From Paramuribaculum sp. (GTDB lineage: Bacteria > Bacteroidota > Bacteroidia > Bacteroidales > Muribaculaceae), in assembly GCA_029062075.1 (NCBI GenBank), contig JAIDQW010000100.1, positions 1 to 5,879 on the forward strand: a stretch of 5,879 bases of DNA, in the 5' to 3' direction. The translations under genes were made by a program, and so were the position numbers. Below, piece after piece: positions 1 through 5,649 of this stretch. Position 1 is the stretch's first letter, and each line of letters opens with the position of its first letter. Below the pieces are notes generated by a model. It made no database searches and was not told the DNA's origin. It worked only from the letters and a program-made list of their open reading frames with translations.

Positions 1-52
1 GCATCCCCTCACCAGAAGGAGAGAGGAGTATGAGCTATTCCATAATCAAAGT

Positions 53-86
53 TTTGCACTTCGATTTGGAATCTTCAGTACCTTTG
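53..86 (+). promoter_or_regulatory. Putative Bacteroidetes promoter ahead of the SMR remnant
   Basis: A TTTG box (53-56) and a perfect TAnnTTTG box, TACCTTTG (79-86), are separated by 22 bp, slightly more than the usual 19-21. Transcription would start near 92-95, leaving a leader of about 54 nt with an AGAAGGAGA stretch before the ATG at 147. This promoter lies downstream of an earlier in-frame ATG at 30. That argues the ATG at 147, which begins the recognisable SMR protein, is the true ancestral start. Confidence 0.45.
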
Positions 87-146
87 CAATGTCTTAGAAG
101 GAGACGACGGAAATTTCTGCAGCCCTCAAATAGACTCTTCATACTT

Positions 147-218
147 ATGAACTGGATAATTCTTATTCTTGCCGGGTTGATGGAAGTGGCGTTCACATTC
201 TGCCTTGGTAAAACTAAA
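147..218 (+). pseudogene. 5' remnant of an SMR-family (EmrE/SugE-like) small multidrug transporter
   Basis: The first 24 codons read MNWIILILAGLMEVAFTFCL and then GKTK. This is the typical first transmembrane helix of small multidrug resistance proteins and includes the membrane-embedded Glu (residue 13 here, equivalent to Glu14 of EmrE) that binds cation and proton. SMR proteins have about 105 residues and four helices. Helices 2-4 are missing, and the frame runs directly into an unrelated flavoprotein segment at about 219. An intact relative would export quaternary ammonium compounds or guanidinium as a dimer in the inner membrane; this fragment cannot. The start at 147 is preferred over the in-frame ATG at 30 because family similarity begins there and a promoter-like site lies between the two. 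The frame is open upstream to the window edge, but residues encoded before 147 are Arg-rich and match nothing I recognise. Confidence 0.7.
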
Positions 219-425
219 GTAATTGTATTCGGTAGGGCACGATTCGTGGTGGATGAAAAAGAAAAGATTGACGCTTTGCAGAAACTCTCTGAAAAATATA
301 GTGATGGTATAGACCCCACTGTTGAAATTAACAAATTCCTTAAGGTTGTTACTGTCATTGAAATCACAATTGACGGCGTTACCGGCAAAGAAGCTATAGA
401 ATTGACACGGAACCGTACTATATAA
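219..425 (+). pseudogene. 3' remnant of a NimA-like pyridoxamine 5'-phosphate oxidase-fold flavoprotein
   Basis: These 68 codons, from VIVFGRARFVVDEKEK to VIEITIDGVTGKEAIEL, match the C-terminal part of the PNPOx-like flavin-nucleotide-binding family that includes NimA-type proteins. Visible family features are the VxVFGxAxxVxDxxEK strand-turn-helix, a LSEKYS-like helix end, and the closing VIEITIxxxTGKEAIEL strand. Complete members are roughly 150-170 residues. The N-terminal half, with most of the FMN-binding barrel and the segment just before VIVFG, is absent. The segment continues in frame from the SMR remnant, so the ORF 147-425 would encode a 92-residue chimera, most likely non-functional. 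Its stop falls inside an inverted repeat where the opposite-strand response-regulator remnant ends. Confidence 0.7.
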
Positions 426-439
426 GCAATCGGCTTATA
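421..439. repeat. 7-bp inverted repeat at the junction of two gene remnants
   Basis: TATAAGC (421-427) and GCTTATA (433-439) are perfect inverted copies around a 5-nt loop. They coincide with the point where the flavoprotein remnant (ending 425, plus strand) meets the response-regulator remnant (514 to about 425, minus strand). There is no T-run, so it does not look like a terminator. It may be chance, or it may mark the recombination point. Confidence 0.4.
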
Positions 440-514
440 GCCGTGCTTAACAAGCAAGCTCGACATAAGCCGACGGTCAGATTCGGAGGCATCAACTATG
501 ATTACCTTGTTCAT
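425..514 (-). pseudogene. N-terminal remnant of a response regulator (receiver domain)
   Basis: The reading frame opens with MNKVIIVDASESDRRLMSSL and continues LVKHGYKPIA. This is the first beta strand, acidic turn (Asp8) and first helix of a CheY-like receiver, of a type I associate with Bacteroidales response regulators. After about 30 codons the similarity stops. The frame stays open to position 35 only because it reads antisense through the flavoprotein and SMR remnants. The phosphoacceptor Asp (expected near residue 50-55), the rest of the receiver and any output domain are missing. Its ATG lies 10 nt after the stop of the MFS pump gene on the same strand, with an A-rich AAAAAAG just before it. 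It may therefore once have been the next gene of, or directly after, the efflux operon. Confidence 0.6.
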
Positions 515-524
515 CTTTTTTGTT

Positions 525-2177
525 TTACTTTTTGATTATTATGGTGTTTACATCTGTATTGTTTTTTAATTGAAGTTCTTGATATTCTTTATTAGTTCTT
601 ACCAAGTGCTTGATAACTCGGCGTACTGTGCTCCATTTCGGGAAGATTGCAAATGGTCTTACAGAACTATAGCTGAGAAGAATTATAGCGAGTGAAGAGA
701 GTGCCAAGATCATTAGCAAGCCGAATATTTCTTTCATGGATACGACCAATGCCTGTGTCTGCACCATTCCATAAAGTGGTCCCAGTGGGGCGTAGGCTAT
801 GTCGGGATTGGTATTCACTATGTTCGCTCCAAGCAAGGAGGCATTTTTCGCCATAGTATGACGCAAGAACTCGCCGATTATCGCCGGTCCGAGTGTTGCA
901 CCCATCACAGCACCGGTAAAACCGTTTATCGTCAAAGCCTGCGGAAATACCTGAAAAGGCAATCCGCTTTGCACTATCGATGTCAGGAACACAATTGAGA
1001 TTATCACCGCTGCCGCCCCTCTGAAAAAGAGAGGAATGAAAAGCATTTCTTTCTCAATGCCGTAATCTATGAAGAAATAAAAATATCCAAGATATACAAT
1101 TGCGAGAGAAAATGCTATCGCAGTCATCGTCTTATATCTCCATTTTCGTAAGGCGAAGGTGTAGTATGTGAATGCACATCCGGCAATTATGCCGGTAAAC
1201 ACATACCAGTTGAGGTCTATGAGGTTTGTCTCGTCAAAACCGAGAATATTCGCGGCATAGCTGTGTTCAAAAACATGTTCAGTAGCTATGAGCGTGAAGA
1301 AAACAAGATACACGCAGGTGGCACGAATTACATTGCGGTTCTTCATTGCCCGGAAGCTAATATATGGATGATGCAAGAATGATGCTCGCCAGAGATTTAC
1401 ACAGAGACAGGCAAGTCCTATAAGAGCCGCCCCCCTTATCTCTACAGCATCCCACCAATCGAAATAGTTACCATATACGCAGATGAATGTAAAGCACATC
1501 ATAAATCCGGCCCACAGTATTGCTCCGATCCAGTCAATACCGAGCAGAGGAATGTACATTGGTCCGCGCACGGGTTTAACAAGTATAAGTACCATCACCA
1601 TCATCAATGCGAGCAATCCTATCATTATCCAGTGCATATATTCCCATTGGGAGAAAAATGCCGTATATATTGTAGCGATTCCGCTCAACTGTATGACGCT
1701 GTCGACTATCAGATAGACGTAGCAGAAGAAAATCGCCATATCCCTGACTGGAGTAAGCCAAAGCTGGATAGTGGAATTGCACGCGAGTGTTGCCTGCATA
1801 CGAAACCATCCAGCGACAAAGCATGTAATTACAAGCACCGGAACTGACGTAGTGTTGGCGCAGATCAGATTAGCTGCTATAAGAATTATAGCCGACACAA
1901 GTAGTTGAGTACGAGTGGAGAAGCGGAACTTGATGCGGAACATCACCGCAAAGTTTATTGCCAAACCTATGAGGGAAGCGTAGCCAGCCATAAGTATATC
2001 CTCCTGTATCAGTGCCGTAGTTCCGACCATATCGGTTGCGGCGGCGAGGTACACGCCACCTGAAAACTGCACTATCAGTACGAAGAATATAAATATATAT
2101 GGCTTCAACCGTCTTGGGATGAAATTCGGGACTTCCGGTATGTCAAAAGGTCCCGACGGTGCATGCCAGTCTGCCAT
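525..2177 (-). CDS. MFS drug efflux transporter, DHA2/EmrB-like, 14 transmembrane helices
   Basis: This 550-residue integral inner-membrane protein should be the proton-driven pump of a tripartite exporter. Hydrophobic segments lie near residues 27-48, 60-82, 91-107, 112-132, 146-170, 181-200, 212-235, 247-265, 285-303, 323-343, 348-370, 376-402, 415-437 and 482-503. Fourteen helices is the DHA2 count. The GIDWIGAILW stretch (213-222) after a basic loop and ATLGPAIIGEFL (427-438) also resemble EmrB relatives. The usual MFS motif A between helices 2 and 3 is not recognisable; the loop there reads FRIKFRFSTRT (80-90). Motif C is also unclear, so this is a divergent Bacteroidetes-type branch and the substrate cannot be predicted. 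The tail (from about 505) is basic and cytoplasmic. The ATG is 1 nt after the adaptor stop, indicating translational coupling. No terminator is visible after the gene; a response-regulator remnant starts 10 nt later. Confidence 0.88.
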   Translation of the reverse strand: MADWHAPSGPFDIPEVPNFIPRRLKPYIFIFFVLIVQFSGGVYLAAATDMVGTTALIQEDILMAGYASLIGLAINFAVMFRIKFRFSTRTQLLVSAIILIAANLICANTTSVPVLVITCFVAGWFRMQATLACNSTIQLWLTPVRDMAIFFCYVYLIVDSVIQLSGIATIYTAFFSQWEYMHWIMIGLLALMMVMVLILVKPVRGPMYIPLLGIDWIGAILWAGFMMCFTFICVYGNYFDWWDAVEIRGAALIGLACLCVNLWRASFLHHPYISFRAMKNRNVIRATCVYLVFFTLIATEHVFEHSYAANILGFDETNLIDLNWYVFTGIIAGCAFTYYTFALRKWRYKTMTAIAFSLAIVYLGYFYFFIDYGIEKEMLFIPLFFRGAAAVIISIVFLTSIVQSGLPFQVFPQALTINGFTGAVMGATLGPAIIGEFLRHTMAKNASLLGANIVNTNPDIAYAPLGPLYGMVQTQALVVSMKEIFGLLMILALSSLAIILLSYSSVRPFAIFPKWSTVRRVIKHLVRTNKEYQELQLKNNTDVNTIIIKK

Positions 2178-2178
2178 A

Positions 2179-3213
2179 TCAATACTTCACACTACATTCC
2201 ACATTCATTCCGGCACGCAGCTTGGCCATATCCTCAGGCTTGTTGTCGGCACTGAATTCAATTCTGACCGGTACTCGCTGCCTTACTTTCACAAAATTAC
2301 CTGCCGAATTGTCTTGTGGCAATAATGACAGCGATGCGCCCGTGGCAGTTGAAATGGATTTTACCTTGCCGCTGAATGTCACTCCGGGAATAGCATCCAC
2401 CTTAATCTCGACATTGCTGCCCGGCTCAATGTGACGGAGTTGAGTTTCTTTGTAATTAGCTGTAATCCAAATATCCTGTGAGTCAACAATGTCAAGTAGG
2501 GTCTGACCGGGCTGTACGAGTTGACCTACCTGAATCTCCTTGCGTGAAGTGAAGCCATCGCAAGGAGCTGTAATCACCGTATAGCTGAGGTTCAGTTCCG
2601 CTGTCTCAAGCAATGCCTTCGCCAGTTCTATACCGGCTTCCGACTGTGATATGCGCTGACGACTTACATCTACAACAGTCGATGTTGCAGAACGTTGACG
2701 TGACAGCATCTCATAACGTGCTTTTTTTGCTTCATAATCGGTTTTTGCACCATCATATTGCTGACGGGTCACAGCATCTTGAGATAGAAGTTTCTCATAT
2801 CGAGCTAAATCAGTGGCTGCCATTTCCATCACAACCTTTGCTTCAGCGATTGAAGCCTCACTAACGGCTACATTGGCTGAAGCCGAGGTTGCCGAGCGGT
2901 CGGCGACATCACGTCCTGCAAGGGCATTCTGATAATCCGCCTGTGCACGCACCACGTTGAGACGCATATCGGCATCGTCTATTATGACGAGTGTATCACC
3001 CTTTTTCACGGGTTCATACTCGTTGAAACGGATTTCCTTGATATAGCCCTGTACACGGCTGTTTACCGGCACTATCTGCTGTCGCACCTGCGCGTTATCA
3101 GTAAACTCGACATTTCCAAGGTGTATGAACCGAGAGCCGACCCAGATAGCAGCTGCGGCAATTACTACGATTGTGATTATATAGGAGAGTATCTTTTTAC
3201 TGTGATGTTTCAT
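2179..3213 (-). CDS. emrA: Periplasmic adaptor (membrane fusion) protein, EmrA/HlyD family
   Basis: This 344-residue adaptor should link the inner-membrane MFS pump to the TolC-type channel. A short basic cytoplasmic N-terminus is followed by one membrane anchor (about 9-26). Then comes FTDNAQV (37-43), a variant of the TDDAYV motif typical of EmrA proteins. The first lipoyl half is near 47-80 (VQGYIKEI, VKKGDTLVIID). An Ala/Gln/Glu-rich alpha-helical hairpin, probably coiled coil, spans about 85-210. The second lipoyl half is at 215-245 (APCDGFTS, VGQLVQPGQTLLDI). The beta-barrel region (247-320) includes ATGASLSLLPQDNSAGNFVK followed by VRQRVPVRI, a hallmark of EmrA-type adaptors that pair with DHA2 pumps. 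Length is slightly below E. coli EmrA (about 390). The start overlaps the upstream channel-gene stop as ATGA. The anchor and partner genes argue against an RND- or ABC-type adaptor role. Confidence 0.92.
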   Translation of the reverse strand: MKHHSKKILSYIITIVVIAAAAIWVGSRFIHLGNVEFTDNAQVRQQIVPVNSRVQGYIKEIRFNEYEPVKKGDTLVIIDDADMRLNVVRAQADYQNALAGRDVADRSATSASANVAVSEASIAEAKVVMEMAATDLARYEKLLSQDAVTRQQYDGAKTDYEAKKARYEMLSRQRSATSTVVDVSRQRISQSEAGIELAKALLETAELNLSYTVITAPCDGFTSRKEIQVGQLVQPGQTLLDIVDSQDIWITANYKETQLRHIEPGSNVEIKVDAIPGVTFSGKVKSISTATGASLSLLPQDNSAGNFVKVRQRVPVRIEFSADNKPEDMAKLRAGMNVECSVKY

Positions 3214-4523
3214 ATCTTTCCGGTTGTGAACAAGAGTTTGTAATAATAGTAAATGGTGTTTATACGGGCGTTTACGAGTTGCTGTTCCGCTTCCAGTTTT
3301 GAATTGGCGGCATCAAGCATATCCGTAATAAGAGCCATATCGGCGGAATAACGAGTTGAGATGGTTCTATAGTTACGTTCTGCGAGTTCCACACTTTTCT
3401 GTTGTGTCTTCAGCTCCTCGTATGCTTCAAGATAACGGATGTGATCGGAGTTGACAGCCAGTGACACTTCCTCGCGTGTAGCTTCGAGTTGTTCGAGGGC
3501 TTTCTGTGGCGCCACACGACTCTTGGATAGAGCCTTATTATTTTTGTAAAGGGATGAAATGTTATAGCTTATGCCGACCCCGACAAACCAGTAACTTAGA
3601 TTACGGTTGATCGGAGGAACCTCAACAAGAATAGGTCCGTCTATACTCCATCCTGCCTGCAATCCTATCTTCGGAAGACGTTCCGACCGCACAAGCGATT
3701 CCGCCTTCCGGCTTATATCGACCCCTGATCGCGCGAGATTAAGCGATGGAGAGTTTGCATCAGCCTCATTCTGCCACCACGCGATGCCTTCATTCGGCAA
3801 TGAGCGTGTAAGAATTGTACTGTCAGGGACGATTATAGTGCCGTCAGGAAGTCCGGCAGTTGTGACGAGATTGGTATTTAGAATATCAATTGTATTGTTG
3901 ATCCTTACGAGTTGCAGCTCAAGATTGGAAACAAGGAGTTCATATCTTGTGATGTCATTCCGAAGTGCCGTACCCTGCTCAAACCTCGCTCTCATTTGCT
4001 GAAGTACCTTTTGAGCGGCTGCGATGTTTCCTTCTACTACACGTCTCAAATTATTGTACTTGTAGATGTCAAGGTAAAAACCGGTAAGCTGGAATCGGAT
4101 ATTGTCACGTTGGAAATCCGTGGCAAATCTTGCGGATGTAGATTTCAGTTCGGCAAGTTGAATGGTAGTCGTCACCGCGCCACCGGTATAAACCGGTTGG
4201 GAGATGTTGATGGATAGAGCGTTTCCGAAATGCGGAATCGGAGCCTTTTGATAATCACTGAAATTTCTTTTGGTGGTAAAACCGTCTCCAATATAACTAA
4301 ATGATAGAGAGGTGTTGATGTCGGGAAGACGACCTGAACGGGCAACGCTGATTTCCCGTTCAGCCTCAGTCTGGGCGGTGATGGAAGGACGGAGTTGCGC
4401 GCTATTGGCTTCAGCGGCTTCAAAAATATCTTCAAGGGTTACAACCGATTGACCGTAAGCACACACTCCACCGCTCGACAGAACCATCGTCAGAAGTCCT
4501 GTGAGCAATCGAAGATTGTTCAT
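3210..4523 (-). CDS. TolC-family outer-membrane efflux channel
   Basis: This 437-residue protein should form the trimeric outer-membrane and periplasmic tunnel through which the adaptor-pump pair exports substrate. The N-terminus is a signal peptide: MNNLR, a hydrophobic core to about residue 19, then CAYGQ with likely cleavage near 22-25. Cys21 is not in a proper lipobox (preceded by GGV). Two outer-membrane-factor repeats are visible. The first runs about 27-240, with ISQPVYTGGAV (107-117) at the beta-strand/helix border and the RFEQGTALRNDITRYE helix (180-195). The second runs about 255-437, starting with the RLPKIGLQAGW strand (282-292) and ending in MALITDMLDAANSKLEAE and a Tyr-rich helix. 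Length is normal for Bacteroidetes members. It is the first gene of the operon, preceded by a 34-codon leader ORF ending 60 nt upstream, and its TGA overlaps the adaptor ATG. The region before the ATG is A/T-rich without a clear Shine-Dalgarno. Confidence 0.92.
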   Translation of the reverse strand: MNNLRLLTGLLTMVLSSGGVCAYGQSVVTLEDIFEAAEANSAQLRPSITAQTEAEREISVARSGRLPDINTSLSFSYIGDGFTTKRNFSDYQKAPIPHFGNALSINISQPVYTGGAVTTTIQLAELKSTSARFATDFQRDNIRFQLTGFYLDIYKYNNLRRVVEGNIAAAQKVLQQMRARFEQGTALRNDITRYELLVSNLELQLVRINNTIDILNTNLVTTAGLPDGTIIVPDSTILTRSLPNEGIAWWQNEADANSPSLNLARSGVDISRKAESLVRSERLPKIGLQAGWSIDGPILVEVPPINRNLSYWFVGVGISYNISSLYKNNKALSKSRVAPQKALEQLEATREEVSLAVNSDHIRYLEAYEELKTQQKSVELAERNYRTISTRYSADMALITDMLDAANSKLEAEQQLVNARINTIYYYYKLLFTTGKI

Positions 4524-4583
4524 AATAAGATTTTTAGAATTTTTTTGGGTGATTTTTAGTCTATATGACTGATAGAGGATTGT

Positions 4584-4688
4584 TTATATACAAGCCTGAA
4601 CCGGAGCGGTGCTTTTCCAGTTTTCAAGATACCCCCAGTTGGTCACTCTCGGGGATGATGTTTCATTCTTTCCTAATATTTGATTCAT
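4584..4688 (-). CDS. Putative 34-residue leader peptide of the efflux operon
   Basis: A complete small ORF begins about 24 nt after the predicted transcription start and ends 60 nt before the channel-gene ATG. It opens MNQILGKNETSSPRV and closes LENWKSTAPVQACI. There is no signal peptide or membrane segment. Two Asn-Trp pairs (17-18 and 23-24, both AAC TGG) and a Pro-containing end (TAPVQACI) recall leader peptides whose stalled translation controls a downstream gene. The other two minus-strand frames have in-frame stops across this stretch, so this is the only complete open frame here. Several RNA hairpins overlap it. I have an impression of similar peptides in other Bacteroidetes genomes but cannot verify it. 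Inference: translation status, perhaps drug-impaired, adjusts expression of the exporter. Alternatively the conserved element could be the RNA fold rather than the peptide. Confidence 0.5.
   Translation of the reverse strand: MNQILGKNETSSPRVTNWGYLENWKSTAPVQACI
4599..4656 (-). promoter_or_regulatory. Candidate attenuator-like RNA structures in the operon leader
   Basis: In the minus-strand RNA, ATCCCC (4656-4651) can pair with GGGGGT (4636-4631), with an inner AGT/ACT stem. Downstream, ACCG (4610-4607) pairs with CGGT (4603-4600) around a CTC loop. In competition, CCGGTT (4604-4599) can pair with either of two AACTGG copies (4640-4635 and 4622-4617), which encode the two Asn-Trp pairs. No T-run follows, so control, if any, would act on translation or RNA stability rather than by intrinsic termination. 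Confidence 0.35.
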
Positions 4689-4717
4689 TTAGAAGCAACT
4701 CTTTGTGAATTGCACTA

Positions 4718-4748
4718 CAAAGTTACAAAGAATTAATCTAATTGCATA
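4718..4748 (-). promoter_or_regulatory. Promoter of the efflux operon
   Basis: On the minus strand a perfect TAnnTTTG box, TAACTTTG (4725-4718), has TATG (4748-4745) 19 bp upstream, or TTTA 21 bp upstream, as an imperfect TTTG box. Transcription should start near 4712. This gives about 24 nt before the leader ORF and about 190 nt before the channel gene. Confidence 0.6.
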
Positions 4749-4873
4749 AAAAAAACTGTGTCAAGAAAATCACAGAACTGCTATATATTTGATTATTACA
4801 CGAATTCAATCGTTGATACAGAAAAACAATAGAAAGACAAAGCATTGAAGCCTGATCTGTCTATTTAGGATTG
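4749..4873. other. A/T-rich intergenic DNA with no recognisable gene
   Basis: The stretch upstream of the efflux promoter contains no convincing ORF, repeat or second promoter that I can see. No divergent regulator gene is present. Decayed coding remnants begin at about 4874 and run towards the tRNA gene. Confidence 0.5.
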
Positions 4874-5135
4874 TCAGATACCGGAATGTCGAGCCGGAAA
4901 ACGCGGCGCACTTGCCGACATTGGATAACGGGGCTGAGGTTCGGCAACCATCGAGGGCTTATATCCCTGCGGAGTGTCGGTTGTATGGACATTTACGGTA
5001 TTTACTGTTGTTTCTGCGTTGCCCTCTGTACGGGGCTTATTGGGTTTGCTCCTGCTTATTCTCCGTACCGTAATTCTCATCGTGCTTGGGGGCAAGTTCA
5101 GTCGTAATCTTGCGGTCGAGGGCGGCAAGTTCGGA
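4874..5135 (-). pseudogene. Decayed C-terminal tail of a large protein, possibly from a conjugative element
   Basis: After a stop at 5138-5136, the frame reads SELAALDRKITTELAPKHDE and continues with Asn, Glu, Gln-rich sequence to a TAA at 5039-5037. A second minus-strand frame, shifted by one base around 5040-5060, continues with similar low-complexity Thr/Asn/Pro-rich sequence (for example GYKPSMVAEPQPRYP) to a TGA at 4876-4874. Together they look like one charged, disordered tail broken by a frameshift. The ELAALDRKI-ELAP pattern reminds me of tails of large proteins on Bacteroidales integrative conjugative elements, but I cannot name the family. There is no start codon or upstream domain. 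It is more GC-rich than its surroundings, as expected for imported DNA. Confidence 0.4.
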
Positions 5136-5154
5136 TTAGAGCATAACAATTCAG

Positions 5155-5185
5155 GACAATGCCGCTATTCATTAACGGCATTGTC
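5155..5185. repeat. 10-bp perfect hairpin between two coding remnants
   Basis: GACAATGCCG (5155-5164) and CGGCATTGTC (5176-5185) form a perfect 10-bp stem around an 11-nt loop. On the minus strand it lies about 30 nt after the stop of the remnant ending at 5217, the position of a terminator, but no clear T-run follows on either strand. It may be a terminator of the former element or an inverted repeat from it. Confidence 0.5.
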
Positions 5186-5216
5186 TGTTGGAATATTCTT
5201 TTCATTGGTTATGGGA

Positions 5217-5299
5217 CTACATATCTTCCTCGAAAGTGTATCCGTTTGACTTGAAGAACTGTTCGAGGATGTAGTTGATCACGTCGCGGACACAGCACG
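5217..5299 (-). pseudogene. C-terminal gene remnant of unknown family
   Basis: A minus-strand frame reads CCVRDVINYILEQFFKSNGY followed by TFEEDM and a TAG stop at 5219-5217. The composition and amphipathic helix look like a real protein end. The same frame is interrupted by a TAG about 35 nt further upstream (near 5332), and no start codon or recognisable domain is present. I do not recognise the family. Its position beside the tRNA-Lys 3' end, with another remnant following, suggests debris of an integrated element. It could also be a chance frame. Confidence 0.35.
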
Positions 5300-5357
5300 G
5301 TTGGCGTTGAGTTGACAGAAATTGCTAAACGCTGGTAAACAGTCGCTTGCGGACACG

Positions 5358-5393
5358 AAAAAAGGCCACAAATCCTTGTCGAATTTGTGACCC
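5358..5393 (-). terminator. Intrinsic terminator of tRNA-Lys
   Basis: On the minus strand, ATTTGTG pairs with CACAAAT (positions 5367-5373 and 5383-5389; 7 bp, 9-nt loop). The stem is extended by two G-C pairs beyond one mismatch (5364-5365 with 5391-5392). It is followed at once by six T (5363-5358). It lies 6 nt after the mature tRNA 3' end. Confidence 0.75.
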
Positions 5394-5398
5394 TTGTG

Positions 5399-5471
5399 TG
5401 ATCCGCCTGGGGCTCGAACCCAGGACCCCAACATTAAAAGTGTTGTGCTCTACCAGCTGAGCTAGCGAATC
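5399..5471 (-). tRNA. tRNA-Lys (anticodon TTT)
   Basis: A complete 73-nt cloverleaf is visible. The acceptor stem is GATTCGC/GCGGATC with one T-G wobble. The D arm is GCTC/GAGC, the anticodon stem CAACA/TGTTG with loop CTTTTAA, the variable loop 5 nt, and the T arm CTGGG-TTCGAGC-CCCAG. The discriminator is A and CCA is not encoded. The anticodon TTT reads AAA and AAG. It has its own promoter and terminator, and its 3' end borders decayed element-like sequence. Confidence 0.97.
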
Positions 5472-5489
5472 TCCTTTTCAAAAGCGTTG

Positions 5490-5521
5490 CAAAGGTATGG
5501 AGTTTTTTTTATTCTGCCAAA
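5490..5521 (-). promoter_or_regulatory. Consensus promoter of tRNA-Lys
   Basis: On the minus strand TTTG (5521-5518), a 20-bp spacer and TACCTTTG (5497-5490) match the Bacteroidetes TTTG/TAnnTTTG promoter perfectly. The start point should be near 5484, about 13 nt before the tRNA 5' end. Confidence 0.85.
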
Positions 5522-5587
5522 TATTCGGGTGTTATTTTTTTAGTAAAAATGTTGTTAATTCTTTTAGTTGGTTGATAATCAGGAATG

Positions 5588-5616
5588 GAGCAAGCTGAAT
5601 TCAACTTTTGTTGCTC
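5588..5616 (+). repeat. Stem-loop upstream of the 28-codon ORF
   Basis: GAGCAA (5588-5593) pairs with TTGCTC (5611-5616). The loop contains an imperfect palindrome centred on GAATTC, so a longer nested hairpin is possible. A T-rich tract (TATATTGTTTTT) follows, so it could be a weak terminator or a leader structure for the ORF at 5650. Confidence 0.35.
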
Positions 5617-5649
5617 TATATTGTTTTTAATTACAAAAGGTATATTATA

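Noticed and set aside
30..146. Upstream in-frame extension of the SMR/flavoprotein chimera from an ATG at 30 with a good AAGGAG
   Set aside because: The 39 extra residues match nothing I recognise, and a promoter-like site lies inside them. SMR similarity starts exactly at the ATG at 147, so I kept 147 as the start.
1..146. Guanidine riboswitch ahead of the SMR remnant
   Set aside because: Such riboswitches often precede SugE-like genes, but I see no matching conserved core and a promoter-like site occupies the space.
35..424. Long minus-strand open frame continuing the response-regulator start
   Set aside because: Beyond about 30 codons it is the antisense of the flavoprotein and SMR remnants and has no receiver-like residues.
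4871..5249. Plus-strand open frames through the spacer left of tRNA-Lys
   Set aside because: The residues are Cys/Trp/Ser/Arg-rich, as in antisense of coding DNA. The minus strand gives the more protein-like sequence.
5399..5471. tRNA-Lys as a truncated or attachment-site copy
   Set aside because: All stems, the discriminator, the promoter and the terminator are intact. Missing CCA is normal in this group.
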